Assembly (NCBI RefSeq): GCF_026672545.1
Contig: NZ_JAPPRJ010000001.1
Location: 1,978,501-2,042,500, forward strand
Source of the DNA: Rhizobium sp. SL86
GTDB taxonomy: Bacteria > Pseudomonadota > Alphaproteobacteria > Rhizobiales > Rhizobiaceae
Reading direction: 5' to 3'
Length of the DNA stretch: 64,000 nt
Below the pieces are notes generated by a model, which made no database searches, was not told the DNA's origin, and saw only the letters and a list, made by a program, of their open reading frames with translations. Every line of letters starts with the position of its first letter. Position 1 is the first letter of the stretch. Shown one piece after another: positions 9,647 through 17,701 of the stretch. The position numbers and the translations under genes are program-made.

Positions 9647-10572
9647 CGGGTATTCTGTTCGACCGCATCACGCTGATCGGCATCGGCCTGATCGGCTCGT
9701 CCATCGCGCGCGATATCAAGGAACTTGGCCTTGCCCGCGAGGTGGTGATTTCGACGCGTAGCGAAGCGACCCTGAAGCGCGCCGAAGAACTGGCGCTTGG
9801 TGACCGGTACGAGACGTCTGCCGCCGAGGCGGTGAAGGATGCCGATCTCGTCATCGTTTCGGTCCCGGTCGGTTCGTCCGGCGCAGTGGCGGAGCAGATT
9901 GCGCCGAACCTGAAGCCCGGCGCGATCCTGACCGATGTCGGATCGACCAAGGCGTCCGTGATCGCGCAGATGGCACCGCATGTGCCGCAGGGCGTTCACT
10001 TCATCCCCGGCCATCCGCTGGCGGGCACGGAAAAGTCCGGCCCGGACGCCGGTTTTGCCGGTCTCTTCAAGGGCCGCTGGTGCATCTTCACGCCGCTGCC
10101 GGAGACCGACGCCACGGCACTGGAAAAGCTCAAGGATTTCTGGATTGCGCTCGGTTCGCGGGTGGACGAGATGGACCCGCAGCATCACGACAAGGTGCTG
10201 GCGATCGTCTCGCACCTGCCGCATATCATCGCCTACAACATCGTCGGCACGGCCGATGACCTGGAGACGGTGACGGAATCGGAAGTCATCAAATATTCCG
10301 CCTCCGGTTTCCGCGATTTCACCCGCCTTGCCGCATCCGACCCCACCATGTGGCGGGATGTGTGCCTGCACAACAAGGATGCGATCCTGGAAATGCTGGC
10401 GCGTTTTTCGGAAGATCTGGCCTATCTGCAGCGGGCGATCCGCTGGGGCGAGGGCGACAAGTTGTTCGAGCTGTTTTCGCGCACCCGCACCATTCGCCGC
10501 TCGATCGTGCAGGCCGGCCAGGACGTGGACGCACCCGACTTCGGCCGCCACGCTCTGGACCCGAAGAGCTGA
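9643..10572 (+). CDS. tyrC: Prephenate/arogenate dehydrogenase
   Basis: 309 residues. The N-terminal Rossmann fold has the [12 protein letters not shown] dinucleotide motif at about residues 11-22; the prephenate-dehydrogenase signature [18 protein letters not shown] and the helical C-terminal part with [14 protein letters not shown] follow. It makes 4-hydroxyphenylpyruvate from prephenate or tyrosine from arogenate; the sequence alone does not decide which. The ATG overlaps the hisC stop by 4 nt. There is no ACT domain, and chorismate mutase is not fused. A palindromic intergenic repeat follows its stop. Confidence 0.93.
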   Translation: MTGILFDRITLIGIGLIGSSIARDIKELGLAREVVISTRSEATLKRAEELALGDRYETSAAEAVKDADLVIVSVPVGSSGAVAEQIAPNLKPGAILTDVGSTKASVIAQMAPHVPQGVHFIPGHPLAGTEKSGPDAGFAGLFKGRWCIFTPLPETDATALEKLKDFWIALGSRVDEMDPQHHDKVLAIVSHLPHIIAYNIVGTADDLETVTESEVIKYSASGFRDFTRLAASDPTMWRDVCLHNKDAILEMLARFSEDLAYLQRAIRWGEGDKLFELFSRTRTIRRSIVQAGQDVDAPDFGRHALDPKS

Positions 10573-10583
10573 TTTGACGCAAG

Positions 10584-10711
10584 ACCCCTCCCAACAAGGG
10601 GGAGGGCTTTAACCCAGCCGACCCGCCGAAGCCGATTGAAGCCCGGGCGGGTGCCGCGAAGGGTCTCCCCCCTCGTGGGGGAGATGGCGGCAGCCAGAGG
10701 GGGTTTTCTCC
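10584..10711. repeat. Palindromic intergenic repeat of rhizobial type
   Basis: About 130 bp between the convergent ends of tyrC and the DUF2125 gene. It contains three inverted repeats: CCCTCCC/GGGAGGG (10586-10592/10100-series partner 10600-10606), CCCGCC/GGCGGG, and CTCCCCC/GGGGGAG (10665-10671/10677-10683), followed by GGCGGCAGCCAGAGGGGG. This GC-rich modular style is what I recognise from dispersed intergenic mosaic elements of Rhizobiaceae. Only one copy is visible in this window, so repetitiveness is recalled, not shown. It could also act as a bidirectional terminator. Confidence 0.6.
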
Positions 10712-10783
10712 CATATACGATAGCCTCTTACACCTTTGGGGAAGGGCTTTTGCCGGAAACGTGAGATGCTCTCAAGTTTGGCT

Positions 10784-11788
10784 TTAGATCGGCGGGATCT
10801 CGCCGATCGCGATAAAGCCGCCGACGAGCACCTTGCCGCGGTTCAGCGTCAGATCCAGGCTGGCGCTGTCGCCGCCGCCGGTCAGCGCCGACAGCATCTT
10901 GGAGGCCGTGTCGATGGTGGGGGCGGCCTGCGGCAGGTTTGCCTTCAACTGATCGCGCCAGGCGGCGATCTTGTCCACCCGAAGCTTCAGCTTGCCGGAA
11001 ATCCGGCCTTGTTCGTCGATCGAAAATGGTCCGCTGACCGAGAGAAGCTGGCCATTGCCGAGGTCGATGCCGACCTGGCGCATCTCGCCCTGCGTTCCAT
11101 AAAGACCCTTGCCGCTGTCCTGCCCGGCCAGCATCGCCGCCTTGCCGGCCAGCGTCACGTCGGCGACGGCCGTGAATTTCGGCAGGGCCTGCGGCAGGCC
11201 GGCGGCGGTCAGCGCCGTATCCTTCAGCGTGATGGCCGCGTCGAGATCGGCGCCGTTCTGCCTGAGATGCGCTTGCGTATCGGCGACCGCCAGATTGATG
11301 GTCTGCTGTGTCTGGGTGGAGACGATGTTTGTTTGCAGCCCCTTGATCACGGTGGAACTGCGCTCGACGCCGCCAAGCGTGGTGACGAGGCTTGACTGCA
11401 GGGTCTGCCATTGCGAGGAGGCGGTGAAGCCATGGCTGGTGCGGGTCTCGGCCGGGCCGTCCAACTCCCAGACGATATGGCTCGGTTCGTAGACCTGAGC
11501 AGCCGAGCGGAGCGCGCCGAAGGTCACGGCGACGCCGTTGTCGCGGTCATCGATCGCGACCTTCGAGCAGAAGAGACCGATCCGGAAGGGGAAACCGCGG
11601 TAATCCGCATCGCTGCATTCGGCGGTCACGCCGCTGCGCTGCTGTTCGCCCAGAATCGCCAGGGTTTTTTCCTTGAGCAGCGATGCGGCATAAAACCAGC
11701 CCGCCGTGTAGACGGCGATGACGAGGATGATCGCTGCCGCAAGCCCCCAAATCTTGCCGCTGATGCCGCTTCGGCTTGACGCTGCCAT
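10784..11788 (-). CDS. DUF2125 domain-containing membrane-anchored protein
   Basis: 334 residues. One N-terminal membrane helix (IWGLAAAIILVIAVYTAGWF, about residues 12-31) is followed by a long periplasmic part with the YRGFPFRIGLFC motif characteristic of DUF2125, a family common in alphaproteobacteria. The ATG at 11788 is preceded by GGAGAAGATC, so the longer open frame upstream (to 12184) is rejected. The family resembles AsmA/DUF945-like periplasmic proteins, but its function is not established. It is divergent from the gamma-glutamylcyclotransferase gene, the two starts being about 50 bp apart. Confidence 0.88.
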   Translation of the reverse strand: MAASSRSGISGKIWGLAAAIILVIAVYTAGWFYAASLLKEKTLAILGEQQRSGVTAECSDADYRGFPFRIGLFCSKVAIDDRDNGVAVTFGALRSAAQVYEPSHIVWELDGPAETRTSHGFTASSQWQTLQSSLVTTLGGVERSSTVIKGLQTNIVSTQTQQTINLAVADTQAHLRQNGADLDAAITLKDTALTAAGLPQALPKFTAVADVTLAGKAAMLAGQDSGKGLYGTQGEMRQVGIDLGNGQLLSVSGPFSIDEQGRISGKLKLRVDKIAAWRDQLKANLPQAAPTIDTASKMLSALTGGGDSASLDLTLNRGKVLVGGFIAIGEIPPI

Positions 11789-11838
11789 GATCTTCTCCAA
11801 TGGTGCTCGTTCGAATTGCATGCGGTGTGGCGTGGGAT

Positions 11839-12378
11839 ATGGACGAATTTTGGGTGTTTGGCTACGGTTCCCTGATGTGGAATCCGGGTTTTGCCTTTGA
11901 TGCAAGGATGCAGGCGCGGGCATTCGGTTATCGGCGGGCGCTGTGCGTTCGCTCCTTCGTTCACCGGGGCACACCGGATCGCCCCGGCCTTGTGCTCGGG
12001 CTTGATCGTGGCGGCTCCTGCCGCGGGGTCGCCTTCCGTGTCGCGCCGCCGGATCGTGAGGCGGTGATCGATTACCTGCGCAAACGGGAACTCGTGACGC
12101 ATGTCTATCTTGAGCGGCATCTCCCGGTGGCGCTGGAAGACGGTCGCCAGGTGAAGGCCCTGGGTTATGTGGTAGACCGGGCACATCCGCAATATGCCGG
12201 CGCGCTCGATGTGGAGGAGGCAGCGCGCATCGTGCATGTCTCTGCCGGACAGTCAGGACCCAACCATGCCTATGTGGCCAACACTGTTGCTCACATGAAC
12301 GAGATGGGCATTCGCGATGCCTGGCTGGAAGGGGTGGCGCGGACGGTCGCCTCGTTGCAGGGTCAGGCGGTCGCCTGA
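11839..12378 (+). CDS. ChaC-like gamma-glutamylcyclotransferase
   Basis: 179 residues starting MDEFWVFGYGSLMWNPGF, the N-terminal signature of ChaC-type gamma-glutamylcyclotransferases that release 5-oxoproline from glutathione. The YGSL loop binds the gamma-glutamyl moiety, and the catalytic glutamate should be the E in YLRKRELVTHVY. RPGLVLGLDRGGSCRGVAFRV also fits. A longer start at 11800 adds 13 residues unlike the family. The ribosome-binding site before 11839 is poor (GCGTGGGAT). The 3' end overlaps the convergent plsC gene by 16 bp. Glutathione-specific activity is inferred from family membership. Confidence 0.88.
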   Translation: MDEFWVFGYGSLMWNPGFAFDARMQARAFGYRRALCVRSFVHRGTPDRPGLVLGLDRGGSCRGVAFRVAPPDREAVIDYLRKRELVTHVYLERHLPVALEDGRQVKALGYVVDRAHPQYAGALDVEEAARIVHVSAGQSGPNHAYVANTVAHMNEMGIRDAWLEGVARTVASLQGQAVA

Positions 12379-13169
12379 GCCTTGGCGCGCTCGGCCTTCA
12401 GTTCCGCAATCCGCTTGGCAGCGGTCGGCGGCAACGGCAGGTCGGGATTGGTGGCAACGTTTTCCAGCAACAGATCGTCGCTTGCCTTTTCCAGAGTCTC
12501 GACGAGATGGGCAAAAAAGGCGTCCGGATCCATGCCGGGCGCAATCGGCGGCAGGATGCGCACCTTGAAGTGGCCGGGATAGCGCATGGTGCTGCGGCGC
12601 GGCCAGAAGAGGCCGGGATGCAGGGCAATCGGCACGACCGGCACGTCCATGTCGCGGTAGATGCGGGCAATACCATAACGGTAGGCGGGCTCGGCGCCCG
12701 GCGGGCGGCGGGTGCCCTCCGGATAGATGATCAGCTGGCGCCCGGCCTCCATCTCGATCTTGGTGCGGCGCATGACTTCCAGCATCACCTTGCCGCGGGC
12801 GCCGCGATCGACCGGGATCATCCGCTGTTTCATGACATACCAGCCGAACAGCGGAATCCAGGTCAGTTCGCGCTTCAGGATGTAGACCGGGTCATCCATC
12901 CACGGCAGCAGCGCATAGGTATCCCAGAACGACTGGTGTTTCGGCGCAAAGATGCAGCCGGTTTTCGGGATGTTCTCCAGCCCCTCGATTTCGAAGGTGG
13001 TGCCGACGATCTTTTCCATCAGCCAGTGGTTCGAGCGCGCCCAGTCCTTCGGGATGCGGAACGCCTTCTTGCGCGGAAGCAGGAAATAGACCGGGGTCAG
13101 CACGATCATGCGCAGGATGAGGTTGGCATAAAAGGCGACGTTGAAAAGGGTCGAACGCAGCATCAGCAT
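12363..13169 (-). CDS. plsC: 1-acyl-sn-glycerol-3-phosphate acyltransferase
   Basis: 268 residues. After an N-terminal membrane helix (LILRMIVLTPVYFLL) comes the PlsC acyltransferase domain with the HxxxxD catalytic motif KHQSFWD, the substrate-binding YPEGTRRPPG block and VVPIALHPG. It acylates lysophosphatidic acid at sn-2 to give phosphatidic acid in phospholipid synthesis; some homologues instead make ornithine lipids, so the acceptor is inferred. The C-terminus is a charged Ala/Lys-rich helix. It may be cotranscribed with the YdcF-like gene upstream (73 bp gap). Confidence 0.9.
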   Translation of the reverse strand: MLMLRSTLFNVAFYANLILRMIVLTPVYFLLPRKKAFRIPKDWARSNHWLMEKIVGTTFEIEGLENIPKTGCIFAPKHQSFWDTYALLPWMDDPVYILKRELTWIPLFGWYVMKQRMIPVDRGARGKVMLEVMRRTKIEMEAGRQLIIYPEGTRRPPGAEPAYRYGIARIYRDMDVPVVPIALHPGLFWPRRSTMRYPGHFKVRILPPIAPGMDPDAFFAHLVETLEKASDDLLLENVATNPDLPLPPTAAKRIAELKAERAKAQATA

Positions 13170-13242
13170 GAAGGAGATCCAGAAATTGCGGGTGCACGCG
13201 GTCCCTACACCATCGCGCTGGAAGACGGAAGCACTGGGGGCG

Positions 13243-13980
13243 TCAGTGGCGTGGCTTTACGCTTTCCTTCTCGATCTCCTCCTCGGTGCGAAGCCCGGTT
13301 CCTTGCGGCATGCCGGCCACCCAGCGCAGGCTGGCAGCGGCCATCTTGACGTATTCGGAGAGCATGGTCCGCAGGACATCCGGCTCGGTGAACCAGGCCT
13401 TGCGGGTCAGATCCGAGTTGACGACCGGATAGGGGATGAATTCAGTGCCGCGGTCGAGGCGGCGCAGTTCCAGCAGGCTGCGGGGCATGTGATAGTTTGA
13501 GGTGACCACCAGCACCGCCCGGTAATGATGGTCGGAGATCCAGCGGGTGATCTCGTTGGCGTTGCCGATCGTGTCGATCGCCGCATACCCGACGTCCACG
13601 CAGCACTTGAAGAGATCCTCGGAACCTTGCGTGGTGCGGCGGATCTGGTTGGGCGAAGCGGACGGATGAGCACCCGATATGAGCAGACGCCGCCCGGCCC
13701 CGTCGCGCAAGAGGCCAAGTGCCTGGTCGATCCGCTGGTAACCGCCGGTCAACACGACGATCGCGTCGGCCTTGACGCCGTCAGGGGCTCTCAGCGATGT
13801 CACCGTATCGGCAAACCAGAGGAAACCGCCGACGGAGGTGGCCGCCAGAAGCAGGACCAGAATGCCGACATAACGCAGGGTACGGCGGATCGGCCCGCTG
13901 CGACGGAACAGATTGCTCCATCTGCGCGGCGGCGGCTCCTCTTGAGCACCATTGGTCTGCATCGTCTGGCCAAGGGTCAT
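13243..13980 (-). CDS. YdcF/ElyC family (DUF218) membrane protein
   Basis: 245 residues. An N-terminal cytoplasmic tail precedes one membrane helix (YVGILVLLLAATSVGGFLWF), then a DUF218 domain with the ADAIVVLTGGYQRIDQAL start, ISGAHPSASPNQI and VLVVTSNYHMPRSLLELRR. DUF218 proteins such as ElyC/SanA are envelope-linked, but their reaction is unknown. ATG 13980 is chosen over TTG 13986; AAGGA lies upstream. It lies between ftsX (52 bp away) and plsC, all on the minus strand, so an ftsE-ftsX-ydcF-plsC transcript is likely and supports an envelope role. Confidence 0.85.
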   Translation of the reverse strand: MTLGQTMQTNGAQEEPPPRRWSNLFRRSGPIRRTLRYVGILVLLLAATSVGGFLWFADTVTSLRAPDGVKADAIVVLTGGYQRIDQALGLLRDGAGRRLLISGAHPSASPNQIRRTTQGSEDLFKCCVDVGYAAIDTIGNANEITRWISDHHYRAVLVVTSNYHMPRSLLELRRLDRGTEFIPYPVVNSDLTRKAWFTEPDVLRTMLSEYVKMAAASLRWVAGMPQGTGLRTEEEIEKESVKPRH

Positions 13981-14032
13981 GGCCAAAAGTCCTTATACCC
14001 AATCCGCTCCAGAGAACAGAGCGGAGACCTGA

Positions 14033-15064
14033 TCATGAAGACGGCAAGCCGTCGGAGCGCGCAGGGTCCGAGCGGATCAGATCGATCTCGTCGATGGTGC
14101 GCATCACCGTGAATCGAGCCGTCAGTGTCGTCAGCAAGGCAATTACGATCATTGTGGCGAGAATGCCGAGATAACCGGAAAAGCCGATGGTGAAAGTGCC
14201 GAAGAGCGCCGTTGCCTGGTCGCTTTCCGGCGTCGCGAGCGAGCGGCTCTGCCACAGATTGGCCGTGGCAAACAGAAGGGCTGCCAGAACGCCGCCGGCA
14301 GCGGAGCCCTTCAGGCTGATCTTCAGGAAATGCTTCTGAAATTCGGTGGCGACAAAACCGCTTTCGGCGCCGACAAAATGCAGCACCTCCACGATATGGC
14401 GGTTACCGGAAAGCGCGCCGCGCGTCGCGAATACGACGGTCAGGATCATGGCGGTGAAGACGAGCACCAACACGCCCGTTCCTATGAGCACGGTCGTGCG
14501 CGCCATGGAGACGAGGCGATCGACCCAGGTGCGGTGGTCGTCCAGAAAGGCCTGCGGCACTTCGTTGCGCAACAGATCGCGCATGCCGGCAAAATCCGGC
14601 GGATTGTCCTCGTCAATCGTGATGATCACGAGACGGGGAACCGGCAGTTCCTTCAGGTCAAGCCCTGCGCCGAGCCAGGGTTCGAGGAGGCGTGCGGTGG
14701 CCGCGTCATCCATGATCTTGCCGTCCTTCGTGCCGACGAAGGTCAGCGCCAGATCACGGGCCTTGGTCAGCGCCGCCTCCATGTCGAGACCGTCCTGCGG
14801 TTTGATCTGGATGGTGATTTCGCGCGAGATCTGGCTTTCCCAGCTCGACGCCGTCGAACGCACCATGCTGACGGCACCGAGCGTGAGGCAGGCGAGGAAG
14901 GACATGATGGCGATGACCACCATCAGCGCATTGCCCTGAATGTTGGAAGGCGGCAGGATCGGGCCCATCGGCCGCACGCGCATTTCGGCGCGCTTGGGCT
15001 GTGCGGCCGGTGCCTGGTCCTTGTTCTGTTTCTGCGTGGGGCGGGGGCGGCTGATCTCATTCAT
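14033..15064 (-). CDS. ftsX: Cell division protein FtsX
   Basis: 343 residues. A long basic cytoplasmic N-terminus precedes membrane helix 1 (ALMVVIAIMSFLACLTLGAV); then comes a periplasmic domain and three C-terminal helices of the FtsX/MacB permease fold. It pairs with FtsE to regulate cell-wall hydrolases at the septum. ATG 15064 overlaps the ftsE stop within ATGAATGA (8 nt), which decides the start over the open frame to 15082. The ALSGNRHIVEVLHFVGA segment before helix 2 is the usual FtsE-contact region. Typical size for rhizobial FtsX. Confidence 0.93.
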   Translation of the reverse strand: MNEISRPRPTQKQNKDQAPAAQPKRAEMRVRPMGPILPPSNIQGNALMVVIAIMSFLACLTLGAVSMVRSTASSWESQISREITIQIKPQDGLDMEAALTKARDLALTFVGTKDGKIMDDAATARLLEPWLGAGLDLKELPVPRLVIITIDEDNPPDFAGMRDLLRNEVPQAFLDDHRTWVDRLVSMARTTVLIGTGVLVLVFTAMILTVVFATRGALSGNRHIVEVLHFVGAESGFVATEFQKHFLKISLKGSAAGGVLAALLFATANLWQSRSLATPESDQATALFGTFTIGFSGYLGILATMIVIALLTTLTARFTVMRTIDEIDLIRSDPARSDGLPSS

Positions 15065-15716
15065 AGATGTCGAGCCGCCCATCGGTGAGGATCATGCGCC
15101 TTGCATCGATCTGGTCCATCAGGCCGAGATCATGCGTGGCGATCACGACGGCCGTGCCCAGCCGGTTGAGTTCCATAAAGAGGTTCAGGAGACGCCGTGC
15201 CATCGGCGGATCGACATTGCCCGTCGGTTCGTCGGCGAGCAGGATCTCCGGCCGGTCCATCAAAGCTCGGGCGATCGCGGCGCGCTGTTTTTCGCCGCCG
15301 GACAACACTGCCGGCAGCACGTTGATGCGCTCGCCAAGCCCGACCCATTTCAAGAGTTCGATGACATCGTTGCGATAGGTGGATTCCTCCTTGCCGCGCA
15401 CGCGCAGCGGAAGGGCGACATTCTCGTAGGTCGTCAAATGGTCCAGCAGCCGGAAATCCTGGAAGACGATGCCGACGCGCCGGCGCAACATGGGCAGCTC
15501 CGCGCGCGGGATCTGCGACAGGTCGCGATCAAACATGCGGATCAGGCCGCGCGTCGGCTGCAGCGACATGAAGAGAAGGCGCAGCAACGTCGTCTTGCCC
15601 GCACCGGAGGGACCGGTCAGAAACTGGAAGGATCGCCTCGGGATGTCGAAGGTGAGGTCGCGCAGGATCTCGGGCCCCATCCCGTATCGCAAGCCGACAT
15701 TTTCAAAGTGGATCAA
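15057..15716 (-). CDS. ftsE: Cell division ATP-binding protein FtsE
   Basis: 219 residues, the standard FtsE length. ABC ATPase motifs are complete: Walker A GPSGAGKTT at residues 35-43, Q-loop region FQDFRLLDHLT, signature LSGGEKQRAAIARA, Walker B ILLADEPTGNVD and H-loop IATHD. It powers FtsX-dependent activation of peptidoglycan hydrolases during division. It is the first gene of the likely ftsE-ftsX-ydcF-plsC transcript and is divergent from the gene at 15919 with a 202-bp gap. The canonical LSGGEQQR appears here as LSGGEKQR, a common variant. Confidence 0.96.
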   Translation of the reverse strand: MIHFENVGLRYGMGPEILRDLTFDIPRRSFQFLTGPSGAGKTTLLRLLFMSLQPTRGLIRMFDRDLSQIPRAELPMLRRRVGIVFQDFRLLDHLTTYENVALPLRVRGKEESTYRNDVIELLKWVGLGERINVLPAVLSGGEKQRAAIARALMDRPEILLADEPTGNVDPPMARRLLNLFMELNRLGTAVVIATHDLGLMDQIDARRMILTDGRLDIYE

Positions 15717-15918
15717 CGCGTCGTCCAGTTCTTTGGGTGGTCATTCTGCGACCGTTGGTAAACGGCAAGGGTTGACGGAAGCTGAATCATCCCCCGGAAA
15801 GCAGGCGGTTTCCGGGCCGGATTTGCGAAGCATTAACCAATTAAATTTACGACTGAGCGGGATTCGTTGCAATGCCCCCGATTCCTGTGGTGCCACAGCG
15901 GGGGAGGGGAGAAGATCC

Positions 15919-16593
15919 ATGCACGCCTTCCGCTCGCGCCGCCGGGATAACGCCACCGCTTACGACATTCTGCCGCCGGAGGCGATCGGATCCAGCCGTC
16001 CCAACCGTGTGACGGCAAAACACGATGTGGAAGATGCCCATTTCGTGACCCTCAGCGAGGATGGCAGGGCGCCACGTTTCCAGAACGACAATCGGCAGAG
16101 GGCGCCGCGCCCGGCGATGAGGGTGGCAGATGCGCCGGCGTCGATGACACAGCGGATCATCGCACGTTTCGAGGCGATGCTGATGCGCATGTCGGCGGAT
16201 TTCTTTTCCGCGCTCGTGGCTTTCGTCTTCATCGTTGTATTTGGCCTTGCCGGCGGATTTTCGCTTGTTGCCGGTGCTGGCGGAGATCCCGCGCAGGCGG
16301 CCGGGTTGGACATTACCCACGTGACGCTCACCCCGCAGGATGCCGATGGACTGCGCGTCCTCGTCATCAACGGCATTGTCGAGAACCGGGCGGGTTCCCG
16401 CGTCGAGGTTCCGCCGATCCGCGCCGACATCCTGGTGGACGGCAAGCCGGTCGCATCGACGCTGATCGCCCTTCCGATGAACGATCTGGCGCGTGATCAC
16501 AGCCGGGGCTTTACCGCCAAAATCCCGCATCCGGGCGGCAAGAATCCACAGCTTCGCCTTTCGTTTGCCGAGACGGGTGCCACAGCCTCCTGA
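15919..16593 (+). CDS. Single-pass membrane protein with C-terminal FxLYD-like domain
   Basis: 224 residues. The N-terminal ~90 residues are polar and basic, then one membrane helix at about 96-117 (FSALVAFVFIVVFGLAGGFS) leads to a periplasmic beta-rich domain (ITHVTLTPQDADGLRVLVIN; GIVENRAG; PPIRADILVDG) resembling the DUF3426/FxLYD end of zinc-ribbon MJ0042 proteins. The N-terminal zinc ribbon of that family is absent. The start at 15919 follows GGGGAGGGGAGAAG; the frame stays open upstream. It sits between ftsE (divergent) and hpt (39 bp downstream). No function can be assigned. Confidence 0.75.
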   Translation: MHAFRSRRRDNATAYDILPPEAIGSSRPNRVTAKHDVEDAHFVTLSEDGRAPRFQNDNRQRAPRPAMRVADAPASMTQRIIARFEAMLMRMSADFFSALVAFVFIVVFGLAGGFSLVAGAGGDPAQAAGLDITHVTLTPQDADGLRVLVINGIVENRAGSRVEVPPIRADILVDGKPVASTLIALPMNDLARDHSRGFTAKIPHPGGKNPQLRLSFAETGATAS

Positions 16594-16631
16594 TTGTGCT
16601 ATCGCGGGTCTTCAAGACATTGGAGACGCCC

Positions 16632-17186
16632 ATGCCCATCGTGCGCGGCAAGATCATCGAGCCGCTATTCACCGCCGAACAGATTGCCGAGCGCAACCGC
16701 ACTCTCGCCGAACAGATCGCCGCCGGTCCGACGAAGGACCTGCTGGTGATTGCCGTGCTGAAAGGTTCGTTCATCTTTGCGGCCGATCTGCTGCGCGCCT
16801 TGCATGAGACGGGGCTTGCGCCGGAAGTGGAGTTCATCACGCTCTCCAGTTATGGCGCCGGCACGGTGTCGCAGGGGGTCCGGATCGTCAAGGACATCGA
16901 TTCCTCCGTCAAGGACCGCGACGTTCTCTTGATCGACGACATCCTGGAATCCGGCCGCACGCTGAAATTCGCCAAGGAACTGCTCTATGAGCGTGGCGCC
17001 CGCCATGTGACGCTCGCGGTGCTGCTCGACAAGAGCGTCAAGCGCAAGGAAGAGCTGGAAGCCGATTATGTCGGGTTCGAATGCCCGGACTATTTCGTTG
17101 TCGGTTACGGCATGGATGTGGCCTACGCCTTCCGCGAGCTGCCCTTTGTTGGCGTCGTCACGGGTGATGTCCAATCTGAATCATAA
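16632..17186 (+). CDS. hpt: Hypoxanthine phosphoribosyltransferase
   Basis: 184 residues, a type I PRTase. The PRPP-binding loop is DVLLIDDILESGRTL; LLVIAVLKGSFIFAADLLRA and the C-terminal CPDYFVVGYGMDVAYAFREL are characteristic of bacterial Hpt. It salvages hypoxanthine (and guanine) to IMP/GMP with PRPP. ATG 16632 with GGAG upstream is preferred over 16596, whose extra 12 residues are unlike the family. It follows the membrane-anchored protein gene by 38 bp. Confidence 0.93.
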   Translation: MPIVRGKIIEPLFTAEQIAERNRTLAEQIAAGPTKDLLVIAVLKGSFIFAADLLRALHETGLAPEVEFITLSSYGAGTVSQGVRIVKDIDSSVKDRDVLLIDDILESGRTLKFAKELLYERGARHVTLAVLLDKSVKRKEELEADYVGFECPDYFVVGYGMDVAYAFRELPFVGVVTGDVQSES

Positions 17187-17198
17187 TCGGAATCCGGT

Positions 17199-17227
17199 GA
17201 CGGGGTGTTAACCATGCCAGCCCCGTC
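17199..17227 (+). promoter_or_regulatory. Inverted repeat enclosing a CtrA-like half-site upstream of cpdR
   Basis: GACGGGG (17199-17205) and CCCCGTC (17221-17227) flank a 15-base loop that contains TTAACCAT (17208-17215), the CtrA half-site form known from Caulobacter. It lies 90 bp before cpdR. The hairpin might alternatively help end the hpt transcript, but no T-run follows. Both readings are inference. Confidence 0.35.
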
Positions 17228-17304
17228 CCGGCAAATGTTTACTCCTCGCAAAGGAAATACTGGTCAGTTGGTTCCCGATTTGATGCACGGAGTACCGATT
17301 CACC

Positions 17305-17679
17305 ATGGCCAAGATCCTGATCACCGAGGACGAAGATTCGCTGCGCTCATTCGTGGCGCGGGCTCTGCGCCTGGATGGCCATGAAACACACGAGGCGGCG
17401 GATGGGGCCGAGGGCCTGCAGCTGCTTGAGGAAGACCGTTTCGACCTTCTTCTTTCCGATATCCGCATGCCGGTGATGGACGGCATCGAGCTCGCCCACC
17501 GGGCGGCTGCGCAGTTTCCGGGTCTGAAAATCCTGCTGATGACCGGTTATGCCGAGCAGCGCGAACGCGCCGACGACCTGATGGCGAAGATCATCGATGT
17601 GGTGGACAAGCCATTTGCGCTTCCGGATATCCGCCGGGCCGTGGCCCAGGCTCTGACGGCGGCCCCGAAGGCCGCCTGA
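17305..17679 (+). CDS. cpdR: Response regulator CpdR
   Basis: 124 residues: a stand-alone receiver domain with no output domain. The acidic pocket is E8-D9-E10-D11, the phosphoacceptor D52 in LLLSDIRMPVMDG, the switch threonine in LLMTGYAEQ, and K in VVDKPFALPDIRRAV. This matches CpdR, which in its unphosphorylated form directs ClpXP to degrade CtrA and other cell-cycle factors and is dephosphorylated via ChpT/CckA. It is transcribed alone, after a TTAACCAT-containing region, and converges on the TIGR02302 gene. Confidence 0.95.
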   Translation: MAKILITEDEDSLRSFVARALRLDGHETHEAADGAEGLQLLEEDRFDLLLSDIRMPVMDGIELAHRAAAQFPGLKILLMTGYAEQRERADDLMAKIIDVVDKPFALPDIRRAVAQALTAAPKAA

Positions 17680-17689
17680 CGCGGCCTTC
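17667..17689 (+). terminator. Hairpin spanning the cpdR stop codon
   Basis: GAAGGCCGC and GCGGCCTTC make a perfect 9-bp stem with loop CTGAC that contains the TGA stop. Only GCTTC follows rather than a long T-run, so termination efficiency is uncertain. Confidence 0.5.
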
Positions 17690-17701
17690 GCTTCATCCGG
17701 A

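Noticed and set aside
15833..15846. Possible CtrA site in the ftsE upstream gap (TTAACCAATTAA)
   Set aside because: The two TTAA halves are only four bases apart; no match to the known spacing.
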